Below are positions 20,712 through 31,272 of a DNA stretch of 64,000 bases, in pieces. The first letter of the stretch is position 1. Each line of letters opens with the position of its first letter. The notes beneath the pieces are model-generated. The model saw only the letters and a list, made by a program, of their open reading frames with translations. It ran no database searches and was not told the origin of the DNA. The stretch lies in contig CAWGMT010000012.1 in assembly GCA_963823675.1 (NCBI GenBank), positions 1 through 64,000 of the forward strand, given 5' to 3'. Source of the DNA: CAWGMT01 sp963823675. Its GTDB lineage: Bacteria; Planctomycetota; Planctomycetia; Isosphaerales; Isosphaeraceae. The position numbers and the translations under genes are program-made.

Positions 20712-21337
20712 TGATCGCGGTCTACTGTTGCATGACCCTCGGATGCAATCGAGCGTCAGAGCGCACCCGGTGCGCGGAGTAAGTCGTAAACAGCGAACCA
20801 CTTTGCAATTCAGACGTAAGACGCCGGGGCCGCAGGCGGGCGCAGGACGCCCCCGGCGGCGACGCATTCCATCCGAGAAATCGCCGCCGGACCCGAGCCG
20901 CCTTCGCGAGCGAACCTTGGTCGCCCGCTTCGTGTTCGTTCTGTCCCGCCGGACGGGCTCCTTCCGATGGCCACCAAGGATGTACCTGCGTTCAACATCC
21001 GGACTCGAGATCGACACGGCTCAGTGTATGTGGAGATTTCCACCGACCCGTCGCCTTTCTTCTCTTCGCGTCCTTCGCGCTCTTGGCGGTGAGAATCCGA
21101 CCGCAATGACTTGCGAATCCCGACCACGCGGCGCGGGAAATCGAAGACACCCACTTTCGCGGATCCGGATCGATGTCTGCTCGCAGCGAGCGCCCAGGAT
21201 CGCCCACACGCTTTGATGGTAAAAAGTTGGGTGTCTGGCAATACTGATGAAATACTTTCGCGTTCCACGGCGTCTCGCGTCAGTTTGCCACGTCACGATC
21301 AGAATGCGCAGGCCAGTTACCAGGGCGGTTTCTAGCC
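20712..21337. other. 626-bp intergenic region without a credible gene
   Basis: Frames on both strands have arginine-heavy, low-quality composition with no recognisable motif. A pyrimidine-rich stretch, TTCTTCTCTTCGCGTCCTTC (21057-21076), is the only visible oddity. It presumably contains the promoter of the STAND gene at 21338, but I cannot pick boxes with confidence. Confidence 0.5.
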
Positions 21338-24300
21338 ATGAACGTCCATTCATCCGAATCGGCCGATGATGTCCTCCGCGTCCGCGCTCAAGCGGCTCGT
21401 CTCGAGGTCATGATCAGCAGCACAAGCCTCGATCTCCCCGAGCATCGCCAGCAGGTGATGGACGCCATTCTTCGGATGGGCCATCACCCCCTGGCGATGG
21501 AGCACGGTTCCGCGATGTCCGATTCTGACGCGATCAGCATGTCACTCGACATGGTCGACAAAGCCGATCTCTACGTCGGGATCTTCGCGGAACGCTACGG
21601 CCACAAGCCCGAGGACCAAAAGCGCAACCCGCAAGGATTATCGATCACCGAGCTCGAATACCGGCGGGCGCTCGATCAAAAGAAGCCGGTTCTCCGATAC
21701 CTCGCGCACAACGATCATCAGTATAAGCGAGCGCAGTTCGAGACCGATCCCGACAGCCGCGCCAAGCTTGATGCGCTCAAGACCCAGATGATGCAGGGCC
21801 ATATCTGCGGCTTCTTCAAGTCGGCCGAAGACCTGCGCGCGTTGGTCGTCCAATCTCTGAGTCAGGTCCAGATCGATCTCCGACCGTCCGCGGCCGATGC
21901 GGGGCCGCCCCCGAAACCTACGCTGCCGGCGCCGCCGGAGGTGTACGCGGTACCAGAATACAAACTGACGAACAAATTCGTCGGCCGCAGCAGCGAGCTC
22001 ACGATGCTCGATGACTGGGCCAGGTCGAGCGATGCGATCCTGGTGGTCGAAGGAATTGGCGGCCTGGGCAAGAGTGCGGTGACCTGGGAATGGATGCAGA
22101 ATCGCGCGCCGGCGGCGATTCCGAACCTGGCGGGGAGAGTCTGGTGGAGCTTTTATGAGCGGGGAACGTCGATGGTCACGTTTGTGCGCCATGCGCTGGC
22201 CTATATCACGGGCGAGGACCCCGATGCGCTCACCAAGGATTCGTCGCACTACCAGCGCGGGCAGCGACTGCTGAGGGAGCTGCGCCTCCGGCCGTTTCTG
22301 CTCGTCCTGGACGGGTTCGAGCGCGTGCTGACTGCGTATCACCGCCTCGACAAGGCGCAGATTCCCGACGAACAAGTCGACAGCGATCTACGCGACTGCA
22401 TCAATGCGCCCGATGGCGAGTTATTGACCCAGTTGCTTGGCTGCGGCCCGTCCAAGATTCTGATCAGCACGCGGCTTTTTCCCACCGGGCTCGAGGATCG
22501 CGGCAGCCACAGGCCGATTGCGGGCGTCGCGCACCACGAGCTCGACGGCCTCTCCCCGCCCGACGCGCTTGCGCTGGTGCGCCAGGCCGGCGTGAAGGGG
22601 GATGAGAAGGCCATTCTCGCGTTCGCCGACCAGTTCGGGCGGCACAGCCTGCTTCTTTTGATCGTTTGCGGCATGATCGCCGACTATCGCAAGAAGCCGT
22701 ACGACTTCGACGCCTGGCGAGCCGACCCGATCTACGGCGGCGGGCTCAAGCTGAGCGAGGTCGAGCTCAAGCAGCGATCCACACATATCCTTCATTACGC
22801 GCTGCGCGGGCTGAACGAGCAGACGCGCAAGCTGCTGTGCCGCATCGCGGTGATCTCGGAAAACGCGACCTATGACACGCTGGCGGTGCTCAATCCGTTT
22901 TTGCCGCCACGGCCCGCGGAGGTGGATGAGCCGAGCGATCCATCCGAGGGTTGGCGATGGCGGCGTTTATCCGACGAGAAGAAAAAGGAAGCAGAAGCCG
23001 CCTTTCACGAAGCTCGGGAAAGCTATCGCCGCTATCAAGAGGAGCTGCGTGCCTATCTGGCGAGTGCGGAATACCGGCAGGGGGTGACGGCGTTCGATCG
23101 GGCCCTGGAGGAGCTGGAGAATCGCGGCCTGCTGCAATGGGATCGCGAGGCAAATCGGTACGAGATGCATCCGGTGGTGCGCGGCCATGCGGCGGAATTA
23201 CTCGAGGAGAGCGATCGAACCGAGACGTTTCTCAAAGTTCGCGACCATTTCGCCAGCCTGCCGCCGGACGAGCTGGACAAGGCAACGGAGCTGGCGCATG
23301 TCGCCCACAGCCTCGAAATCTATCGGTGCCTCGTGGGAGCTGGGAAGCTGGACGAGGCGGCGAGTTTCTATCGCGGGGAATTGAGCAAATACACTCTTCC
23401 GCCACATCGGAGCGTATTCGGTCGCCGTGGAACTGTTAAGGCCTCTCTTTCGCAACGATCTCAGCGGGCTGCCCTGTCTCGGTTCCGCATCGGATCGGGG
23501 CTACATCCTTAACGACTTGGCAGGTGCCTACGACAACTCAGGGCGCGAGGAAGATGCGATCGGAGTCTACGGGAAGGCGTTGCAGCTTGATCTGCAAGAA
23601 GAAGACTGGACCAATGTAGCCACGGTCTTGCGGAATCTGGAGATCTCCCTTGGCAAACTCCAGCGGCGATCGGAAGCGGCGGCGGCGTTAACTTTGGCAC
23701 GTGAACTGGGGGAAGCCGCCGGGGATGAAGACGGCGTCTCGATGGCGATTTTCAACCAAATGGCGGGTGCCGTTCAACAAGGCCGATTCGCCGAGGCCGA
23801 AGTGCTGGCCGCCGAGTTCAGCCAGCGACCGCAACCGCACGCAGGGGCGTACACGCCGGGCGACGCGGAGCTTTGGCGCTGCTGGGGCCAGTTCTCTCAG
23901 GGAAAGCTGACCGACGCCGAGTGGCAAACGGGCTACGACCTCACTGTGCGGCATCGCAACGTCTTCATGCAGCATGAGTTCCTCGCCTTGCGCGGAATGG
24001 GATTTATGCCAGGATCGGCCGGCCAGGGCGTTGGAGGCGATCGAACAGGCACTTCAGATCACCAAGAAGCTGGGCACGCCGCGTCCCGATTATCACGACC
24101 TGCGTGCCTGGGCCTTGGCGCGAGCCGGACGCACGGCCGATGCCCAGGCGGAGCTTCAGGCGGGTGCCCAGCGCCTCATCGCGGCAGAAGCCTGCCTGGC
24201 GCTCGGCGATCACGAACGGGCGAGAGCATGTGCGCTCAAGGCTTATCGCCGGGCCTGGGGTGAAGGGCCGCCGTTTATTCGTTGGTACGACCTGGAGCGC

Positions 24301-24447
24301 AGCCGGGCCCTCTTGAAACAACTGGGCGAGCCGGAGCCGCGGTTGCCGGCGTTCGACCCTTCGAAGGTCCCGCCGATCCCGTTCGAGAAGGAGATCCGCG
24401 CCGCGATCGAGCGGCTGCGAGCGGAACGAGCGGCGCGCAAAGGTTGA
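21338..24447 (+). CDS. DUF4062 - STAND (NB-ARC-like) NTPase - TPR protein (two frame shifts)
   Basis: ATG 21338. Residues ~20-115 are a DUF4062 domain (LEVMISSTSLDLPEHRQQV, ADLYVGIFAERYG, ITELEYRRAL), a TIR-like fold used as an N-terminal module of signalling NTPases. An NTPase follows: Walker A GIGGLGKS at ~240-247, Walker B FLLVLDGFE at ~328, and a sensor-like ILISTRLFP. A winged-helix-like segment ends in HPVVRGHAAELL. Shifts near 23410 and 24005 move the frame into TPR-like repeats (RGYILNDLAGAYDNSGRE, AIGVYGKALQLD; then ARALEAIEQALQITKKLG, RAWALARAGR). About 1,036 residues. The effector-NTPase-repeat plan matches prokaryotic NLR-like proteins, several of which are antiphage. Immunity is an inference; regulatory signalling is the alternative. 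Confidence 0.82.
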
Positions 24448-24574
24448 AAGCTAGGCCCAGCGGGATTACGCTTGATCCGCGGGGTTGAGGCTGCCGCAGG
24501 GGCTCGCCGCGGGGTGTAAAAGGGTCCCGCGTGAGGACGACCAAGGATGTCTCAAAAACCGGCACGTCCGGTGC

Positions 24575-24645
24575 GCCCGGCGCCAGCCCCCTCACCCGCC
24601 CTTCGGGCACCCTCTCCCCGGAGTGGCGAGGGGAGACCAGGCCGC
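24575..24645. repeat. GC-rich intergenic repeat-like stretch
   Basis: CCCCTCACCCGCCCTTCGGG followed by CACCCTCTCCCC and GTGGCGAGGGGAG contains short self-complementary arms (GCCCTTCGGGC; CTCTCCCC/GAGGGGAG). This is the look of dispersed non-coding repeats in these genomes. It fills the 253-bp gap between the STAND gene and DUF1501. Confidence 0.4.
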
Positions 24646-24700
24646 GACTGGCGTAACCGACGGGCCAGGCTGACCCTCCTCGGCGGCTGGAGTACTTGCA

Positions 24701-26044
24701 ATGATCTCGATCGGTCAGTTCTGGACGCGGACGTGCCAGGGGCTCACGCGCCGGGCGTTCCTCCGGTTGGGTGCGAGCGCACCCTTCGCGGCCGGCTTGC
24801 AGGCAAACGGTCAGTCGCCGCCGGCCTCGGCCGGGGCGGGAAGGGCTCGATCGATTCTGCTCGTGTGGCTGGGAGGAGGGCCGAGCCATCTGGACCTCTT
24901 TGACCCCAAGCCGAACGCGCCGGCCGAATACCGCGGGCCGCTGGCGACCATCGCGACGAAAACGCCGGGCGTGCAGTTCACGGAGCTGGTCCCGCGGCTG
25001 GCGGCGCGGAGCGATCGGTTCGCGCTCGTACGCTCCAACGTCAACTTCGACGGCGGACACCGCGAAGCCGGCTCGATCGCCTTGACCGGGGCGAGCGCCG
25101 CCGTCAAGTCGGGGATCTATCCGCCCAATTTCGGCTCGATCGTGGGCCGCCGACGCCCGCCGGGTGGCTTGCCGCCCTTTATCTCGCTCGCGCGTGGACC
25201 GATCGGCGATGGCGTCGGCCCAATCCAGGGCTCCGGCGGCGGAACCTGGGGCAAGGGGTACAATCCGTTTCTGATCGGCTGCTCCGAAACCGGCGCGCTG
25301 AATATTTCCAGCCTGAGGCTGACCGAAGGGTTGACGCGCGAACGGCTCGCCGATCGCCGGGCCGTGCTGCACGAGGTCGACAGGGCCAGGCGCGGCGCCC
25401 AGGCCCATCAGTTTCAGACGTGGGACGACTTGCAAAAGAAGGCTTACACCTTGCTGTCGTCGCCGGATACGCATGTCGCGCTCGACCTCTCGCGCGAGCC
25501 GGAATCGGTCAGGAGCGCGTACGGGCAGACTTCGTTCGGGCAGAGTTGCCTCCTGGGCCGGCGGCTGGTCGAGGCCGGCGTCCCGTACGTGCAGGTCAAC
25601 TGGAGCCAGTTTGTCGAAGTGTACTACCCGTTCTCCGACTACGGCTGGGATACCCACGCCGACAACTTCGGCCTCCTCTGCGACTGGCATGGCCCGCTGC
25701 TCGACCGCGTGTTGGCGACGCTCCTGGACGACCTGGAGCGCCGCGGGCTGCTGGAAACGACGCTTCTTGTCTGCATGGGGGAATTCGGCCGGACGCCGCG
25801 AATCAATTCGATCGGCTCGCGCGACCACTGGCACCATTGCTACTTCTCGATCTGGGCCGGTGCCGGGGTTAAACCCGGCCGCGTCGTCGGCCAGAGCGAC
25901 CCCCGCGGCGAGCATCCGCTGACCGATCCGATCACGCCGGCCATGGTCGGAACCACGATGCTGGAATGCGCGGGGATCGGCTCTAAGGACCGCTCGGAGC
26001 TTCGGGTGCTCGAAGGCGGACGGGTGATCCATGAGCTATTCTAG
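24701..26044 (+). CDS. DUF1501 domain protein with Tat-like signal
   Basis: ATG 24701; 447 residues, normal for the family. A twin-arginine signal (TRRAFLRLGASAPFAAG, ~17-33) opens the protein. The core carries sulfatase/alkaline-phosphatase-superfamily motifs of DUF1501: LLVWLGGGPSHLDLFDPKP, SNVNFDGGHREAGS, WDTHADNFG, MGEFGRTPRIN and RDHWHHCYF. Members are exported planctomycete proteins, usually paired with DUF1549/DUF1553 cytochrome-type proteins, but here the next gene is a TolB-like propeller overlapping its end by 14 nt. Enzymatic role is not established for the family. A broken partial copy lies at 19947. Confidence 0.93.
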   Translation: MISIGQFWTRTCQGLTRRAFLRLGASAPFAAGLQANGQSPPASAGAGRARSILLVWLGGGPSHLDLFDPKPNAPAEYRGPLATIATKTPGVQFTELVPRLAARSDRFALVRSNVNFDGGHREAGSIALTGASAAVKSGIYPPNFGSIVGRRRPPGGLPPFISLARGPIGDGVGPIQGSGGGTWGKGYNPFLIGCSETGALNISSLRLTEGLTRERLADRRAVLHEVDRARRGAQAHQFQTWDDLQKKAYTLLSSPDTHVALDLSREPESVRSAYGQTSFGQSCLLGRRLVEAGVPYVQVNWSQFVEVYYPFSDYGWDTHADNFGLLCDWHGPLLDRVLATLLDDLERRGLLETTLLVCMGEFGRTPRINSIGSRDHWHHCYFSIWAGAGVKPGRVVGQSDPRGEHPLTDPITPAMVGTTMLECAGIGSKDRSELRVLEGGRVIHELF

Positions 26045-26859
26045 AACCTCGGCTCCGGAGCCCGTTCGGCTGACTCGCGATGGGGCGCGGAAAATCGCCC
26101 CGGTGTTCATTGACGGCGGCGAAGCGATCGTCTACGCAGCGCACGAGCGGCCCAACCTGGTGGCGCTCGTTCGGCTTGACTGGCGGCGCGGAACGCGCGA
26201 GCGGGTCCTGCCGAAAGTCGTCAATCACCAGTTCGACCCGGCCTTCTCGAGCGACGGTCACTTTCTGGGTTATTCCCGGACGACGACCAGCCCCCAAAGC
26301 GAGCTGGTTATCCGCGACCGGAGCGCCTCGCGCGAGGTGACCTTCCGCCCGCGCGACTCGCGGGCGACCGTCCGGTACCCGTCTTTCGCGCCCGACGGCT
26401 CGCGGGTGGTGTTCAGTCTCTCGGACGAGGGCGGCCAGCAGATCGCGACCGTGAATCTGAAGGGCCAGGGCCTGGCGATCCTGGCGCCGTCGGCGGGCAT
26501 CAGCGGATGGCCGGCCTATTCGCCCGACGGCAGGCGCATCGCGTTCGCTTCGAGCCGGGACGGCGACTTCGAGATCTACGTCATGGACTCAGCCGGCAGC
26601 CACCTCGAGCGCCTGACCAGGAGTCGGGGACGCGACGTGCGCCCCGTGTGGTCCAGCGACGGCCGCCGGATCGCGTTTTCGAGCGCGCGCGACGGCAACG
26701 AGGAGATCTACGTGATCGAGCGCCGACGGCTCGGGCCCGCGGAACGTGACGCGCCACCCCGACCGTGATACCGACCCCGCCTGGCACCCCGACGGCCGGC
26801 GGCTCGCGTTTGTCTCCGATCGCGGGGGGCAGTGCGACATTTATCTGATCGAGGTCTAG
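26031..26859 (+). CDS. TolB-like beta-propeller protein (C-terminal frame shift)
   Basis: ATG 26031 lies within the last codons of DUF1501, suggesting coupled translation. Repeats of the WD40-like PD40 type are clear: FDPAFSSDGHFLGYSR, YPSFAPDGSRVVFSLSDEG, PAYSPDGRRIAFASSRDGDF and PVWSSDGRRIAFSSARDGNE. Near 26735 the frame slips, and the last blade continues in another frame (RDTDPAWHPDGRRLAFVSDR, CDIYLIEV) to TAG 26857-26859. About 276 residues. No signal peptide, so probably cytoplasmic unless the start is misplaced. Such short propellers usually bind proteins; partner unknown, with DUF1501 the neighbour. Confidence 0.85.
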
Positions 26860-26896
26860 CGCGCCTCTTGCGACGGCGATCTCGCCTTGCCGGTGC

Positions 26897-27638
26897 TCAG
26901 TTATTGTCGACCACCTGGGAGGCTCCCGTAATCGAGAAGTCCTTCCGTGCCGGACTGCCATGGATGTCGAGTCGCGAGGCGCCCGCAACGTCGCCCTCGA
27001 CGCTCTTGTTCGCGTGGAGCGCCACGCCGGAAGCGCCGCTGATCGAAACTTCGGCTTCTTCCACCACCAGCGCCTCGGCCTTGACCTGACTCGCGCCCGA
27101 TGCATCGACTTTCAGCGACGCTGCGGACCCCGCAAGGACGATATGCGAGGCACCCGAGGCGTTGGCGACGGCTTGCGACGATTCCACTTTTTCGACAGCG
27201 ACATCTGCCGCGCCGCTGGTGGTGGCGGTGAACCGATTCACCTTCGTGCCGCCCTTCACCTTGACGCTCGCGGCACCGGAAGCCTCGACTCCATCGAGCT
27301 CACCGGCAGTCACTTCGGCCAGGAGCGGCAGTTTCGGGCTGATGCTGGAATTGTCCTTGAGGCGGAGGATCAGCGTGCCGTCGCGGACGACGGATTCGAT
27401 GAGCGGCACGAGGTTGTCGTCGCCATTGATCTTGACGGTGGGCTTCGCCCCGGGAGTGACCAGGACGGTCACTTGAAGGGCGCTGCCCGCATCAATCGCG
27501 TGAAACGCGTCGAACGGCGCGGGCCTCCTCCTTGGCGACGCCGCTGCCTGGAATTCCGGCTACTCCGAACATGACGCTTGGGTTACATCCTGGGGCAAAT
27601 CCGACGGCCAAAAAGACGATCCCGGCATTTAATCGCAT
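26897..27638 (-). CDS. Head-GIN-domain (DUF2807) exported protein (frame-shifted near its N-terminus)
   Basis: ATG 27638 opens MRLNAGIVFLAVGFAPGCN, a signal sequence with a lipobox-like Cys at residue ~18. After GIPGSGVAKEEARA the frame shifts near 27520 into PFDAFHAIDAGSALQVTVLV and runs to TGA 26897. The rest is a beta-rich DUF2807 fold with repeating turns (ASGAASVKVKGG, SGAADVAVEKV, ASGASQVKAEALV, ITGASQV). About 247 residues. Family members are predicted adhesin-like envelope proteins; function undetermined. It converges on the TolB-like gene, 37 nt apart. Confidence 0.85.
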
Positions 27639-28042
27639 GACGGTAACCTCGCTTCCCTATATCGTGGGCCGGCTTCCGACTCCCGGCTTCATCAGCTAAT
27701 TCTCGCTTCGAGCGGCCTAATCTTATCCGGCGGCAGGCGGACGGGCCAGAGGACGCGGTTTGAGATTCATCCCCGCAAATATCTCCGCACGATGCGCACA
27801 TCTTCGGATCGCCGGACGGAGCCGGCTCCCACGAAAGCACGTGCTGATGTGCCGCGCCGCTGTAGGAGGGGGCTCTGTACCCCGATCTGTTGACTCAAGT
27901 CAGAGCTTGCGGCCGCCGATTCCGTCGGGTAATTTGACGGGTTACCGGGGCTTCTTCGCCCAGGAAGCGGGTGTGCTTGTATGCCGAATTCCCACCAGGG
28001 GGCTAGGAACATGGTCACGCGCTGCGCTCGCGCGGTTATCGC
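27639..28042. other. 404-bp intergenic region
   Basis: It separates a minus-strand gene start (27638) from the plus-strand lipoprotein gene, so both promoters should lie here. Translations are arginine-rich shadows without motifs. An ATG at 28011 could be the original start of the lipoprotein if one more frame shift lies between 28011 and 28043. Confidence 0.4.
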
Positions 28043-29380
28043 TTGCTCGTGCCGGTTTCGGTTTTCCTCGCCACGGCCGGATGCGGCGGCAGCTCCACGC
28101 CGGCGACTTACACCAATGAGGCAGGGAACTACCGGGTTCTGACGGTTGGAAGCACGAAGAATTCCCAGCAGAAGGTCCCTTCTCCGGCCGGTGAGCTCAA
28201 CCTGTTCGCGATGGAGAACATCGACGCCAACAAGACGACCCGGACCGTGATCTACACCGACTATCCCGTGCAGCTCATGCAGTCGAAGGGCCCCGAAGCG
28301 ATGCTCGAAGGCGGCGTGCGCGGGATGGGTGGGCAGTGGAACATCGAGAGCCAAAAACCGATTGTCTTGGACGGCCACCCGGGACGCGAGCTTCAGTTTT
28401 CCGTGAGCGGGCCCAACGTCCCGGAGAAAGGGGCCGGCAGGGCGCGGCTCTACCTGGTCGGCAGCCGGCTCTACCAGGTGATCATCGTCGGACCGGCTTC
28501 GAAGGTCACCGCGGCGGAGCTGAGCGATTTCGTGAGCTCGTTCGAGCTCTTGCGAAAAGTGGCCGTGGCGGCGCCGAGCCCGGTCGTGACACCGGCTGCC
28601 GGCGATTCCTCGCAAGTTGCACAGGCCAGGCCGGCGAGCGCGCCGCCCCAGCGCGGTCGATCGATCAGCCGGTCGCAAAACCGGAACCGCGACTGAGCGC
28701 CTCCCAACCGGGATCGTCGCGCGTAGCGAGGGCACCGATGCCTGGCGGACGACGGACCGCTCGCCGCGGTCCGGCACGGACATCACGGGCGCCGTCCTCG
28801 AAGCCGGCGAATACCCAGCCAAATCCCGAGAACCGGATCGCCCAGGTCGGTAATGCCGGACCAGATCCAACCAAGGCGGCGGAGGTCGCCATCCTAGCAA
28901 AGCCTGGCGAGAGCCTGGCCAATCGCCCCGAGCCTAACGGCAACGAGCGGGACCGGTTCCGCGAAGTGGCACGGGAAGGCGCTGTGCTCGTAGGCGCCCG
29001 AGTCGGCTACATCGACCCTGGCCGCGACCAGAAAGTCGGAATGATCCAGCCGATCTTCCAGACTGGCAGCAACTATGTTAGCGGCAAATCTCACGGGAAA
29101 GACGTTCCGCCGTCGATCACGGTCGTCGCGCGGCCCGGCTACGCCGTGGGTGCGATCAATACCCGGACCGGCCTCTTTCTCGACGCGTTTCAGTTCGTTT
29201 TCATGAAATTCGACGACGGACAGCTCGACCCGAGCGATTCCTATACTTCGGACTGGCTGGGCGACCCCCGCGGGGGCGGTGACGGCAAAGCTTCGGGCGA
29301 CGGCAATCTTGTCGTCGGAATCCACGGCCGCACGAGCGGCCGCGAGGTTGAACATGCTGGGTTTGGTCGTGGCCGAGTGA
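28043..29380 (+). CDS. Lipoprotein of unknown function, tandem copy 1 (frame-shifted)
   Basis: The in-frame start is TTG 28043 (LVPVSVFLATAGCGGS), giving a lipobox TAGC; ATG 28011 in another frame may be the true start. Residues to ~200 form a conserved domain (NEAGNYRVLTVGSTKNSQQK, DGHPGRELQFSVSG, LYLVGSRLYQVIIVGPASK). A shift near 28650 leads through a Pro/Arg-rich linker to a C-terminal beta-rich domain (VGMIQPIF, VVARPGYAVGAINTRTGL, SDWLGDPRGGGDG, GNLVVGIHGR). A second shift near 29350 gives the ending NMLGLVVAE at TGA 29378-29380. The C-terminal domain resembles a jacalin-like beta-prism in its glycine pattern; this is only an impression. It is followed after 15 nt by its paralogue. Confidence 0.75.
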
Positions 29381-29395
29381 GTGGAGATCAGGGAC

Positions 29396-30862
29396 ATGCT
29401 CAAGCAACCCGGCGTCCACGGTTGCCGCCACCTTGCGTTCGTCTTGGTTTTTCAGGTGCTTGCCGGCTGCGGCGGCAGCCCGGCGCCGACGATTTACACC
29501 AATGACGAAGGGAACTACCGGATCCTGGCGGTGGGAAGCACGAAGAGCTCCCAGCAGAAACTCGCGTCGCAGGCCGGTGAGCTCATCGTGTTCGCGACGG
29601 AAAGCATCGACGGCAACAGGACCTCGCGGAGCGTGACTTACACCGACTACCCCGCAGCGCTCGTGCAGTCGAGGCGCCCCGAAGCGATGCTCGAAGGCCT
29701 CGAGCGAGCGATGACACCGGGTGGGCAATGGAGTATCGAGAATCAGAAATCTATTCTCCTCGACGGTCACCCGGGACGCGAGCTTCAGTTTTCGGCGAGC
29801 GTGCCCAACAGCTCGGAGAAAGGGGCCGGCAGGGCGCGGATTTACCTGGTCGGCAACCGGCTCTACCAGGTGATCATCGTCGGCCCGGCCTCAAGGGTCA
29901 CCGCAGCCGAGCTCGGCGATTACGTGGACTCGTTCGAGCTGCTGCGGAAAGTCGCGGTGGCGGCGCAAGGCACGCCCCCGGCGCCTGACCTAGCCGGTTC
30001 TCCCCAGGTTGTGCAGGCGCAGCCGGCGGACGCGCCGGCTTCCCCCCTTGCGAGTCGTCCGCCGGAGCCTACTCCCGCCCTGCCGGGGCCCGAACCGGAA
30101 CCAGAATTTGCAGTTGCCAAGCCTGAGCCGCCGCAACCGGCCCAGGTCGAGGTGCCAGCCAGCAGCCGGCCCGCACCCGGCGAAGGGATCGCCGAAGACA
30201 ATCTCGCGGAGCGCGACGACCTCAGAAGACCCGCACGCGCCGGAGCGGGCCGGACGACCCAGGAACCGGCTCCGAAGCGTTCGAACCCAGATGAAGTGTA
30301 CCGATCCATCGAGAAACAGTACCCCAGGGTTCAAGGCGCCGGACCCGGTCCGACACAAGCTGCCAGGATCGCGGGCGGGCCCAATGCGGGGCTGATGCTT
30401 TCGTACCGGCCCGAGCCGAACGGTAATGAGCGCGAACGGTTTCTCGACGTCCTGAAGGAGGGCGGCGTGCTTGTCGGGGTTGCAGTCGGTTATATCAACG
30501 CATTCGGCGGGCCCAAGGTCGGCATGATCCAGCCGATCTTTCGGGCGAAAAGCGCCACCGTTAATGGAAGGCGACACGGGAGAAACATCCCGACGTCAGT
30601 GAGGGTCATCGCCCGGCCTGGATACGCAGTCGGCGCGATCCATACCCGCACCGGCCTCTTGCTCGACGCCTTTCAGTTGGTTTTCATGAAATTGAAGGAC
30701 GGACAACTCGACCCCGAGAATTCGTACACCTCGAACTGGCTGGGCGACCCCCGCGGCGGCGGCGACGGCGGTGCCTCGGGCGACGGCAACCTCGTCGTCG
30801 GAATCCACGGCCGCTCCAACGGCCGCGAGGTCAACATGCTGGGGCTGGTTGTGGCGGAGTGA
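29396..30862 (+). CDS. Lipoprotein of unknown function, tandem copy 2
   Basis: Start ATG 29396 (MLKQPGVHGCRHLAFVLV) with lipobox LAGC and Cys about 25 residues in. Unlike copy 1 the frame is intact (488 residues). N-terminal domain ~30-190 (NDEGNYRILAVGSTKSSQQK, DGHPGRELQFSAS, RIYLVGNRLYQVIIVGPAS). A long Pro/Glu/Ala-rich linker (~195-330) follows. The C-terminal domain (~345-488) has GGVLVGVAVGYINAFGGPK, ARPGYAVGAIHTRTGLLLD, NWLGDPRGGGDGG and GIHGRSNGREVNMLGLVVAE. The ends are very similar to copy 1, the linkers differ. An outer-surface or periplasmic role with a flexible stalk is inferred. It serves to validate the frame reconstruction of copy 1. Confidence 0.85.
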   Translation: MLKQPGVHGCRHLAFVLVFQVLAGCGGSPAPTIYTNDEGNYRILAVGSTKSSQQKLASQAGELIVFATESIDGNRTSRSVTYTDYPAALVQSRRPEAMLEGLERAMTPGGQWSIENQKSILLDGHPGRELQFSASVPNSSEKGAGRARIYLVGNRLYQVIIVGPASRVTAAELGDYVDSFELLRKVAVAAQGTPPAPDLAGSPQVVQAQPADAPASPLASRPPEPTPALPGPEPEPEFAVAKPEPPQPAQVEVPASSRPAPGEGIAEDNLAERDDLRRPARAGAGRTTQEPAPKRSNPDEVYRSIEKQYPRVQGAGPGPTQAARIAGGPNAGLMLSYRPEPNGNERERFLDVLKEGGVLVGVAVGYINAFGGPKVGMIQPIFRAKSATVNGRRHGRNIPTSVRVIARPGYAVGAIHTRTGLLLDAFQLVFMKLKDGQLDPENSYTSNWLGDPRGGGDGGASGDGNLVVGIHGRSNGREVNMLGLVVAE

Positions 30863-31272
30863 CATTCCGATCCCGCCGAGTTGGACGGAGTAGTCGGGCT
30901 ACCCGTCGTGTTACTTGCTGCAACAGGAACAGGAGCCCAATGAGCTGGCCGATGGTGTACTTTGTCGCGCGGCACCAGACGATGCCCGCGTGCGGCACGC
31001 CGCTCGCGTGCAGAGCAAGATAGTCCCTGTCGAACGTCATGACCACCCGCTCCTCTGTAGTAGCCACGGTGGTCGAAGTAGTATGCCAGGGCGGCATAAA
31101 CTTCGGCCGGCGTGATGCCGGGGAACATGTCCACGATTTCGTCGGCGCAGTAACCGCGCATCTCGTGCCACACGACGATATCCATCACGCGGATACGGTG
31201 ACCGGCAATACACGCCTTGCCGCCGCACAGACCGGGTGTTTTCGTGATGTACGGATTCAGGATGTTCTCCAT
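30831..31272 (-). pseudogene. Chimeric remnant of a DUF433 antitoxin / DUF5615 toxin pair
   Basis: From ATG 31272, about 70 residues are a DUF433 antitoxin (NPYITKTPGLCGGKACIAGH, VMDIVVWHEMRGYCADEIVD, ITPAEVYAALAYYFDH). Immediately after, in another frame, comes the C-terminal half of a DUF5615 PIN-like toxin (ERVVMTFDRDYLALHASGVP, HAGIVWCRATKYTIGQLIGL). The antitoxin tail and the acidic N-terminal half of the toxin nuclease are missing, joined near 31060. The toxin's normal stop is lost and its frame runs into the lipoprotein 3' end. This looks like a deletion-inactivated module; DUF433 alone might still be made. Confidence 0.75.

Noticed and set aside
24275..26032. 585-residue minus-strand frame opposite DUF1501
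   Set aside because: The DUF1501 frame on the plus strand is unambiguous; the reverse frame is GC-driven.
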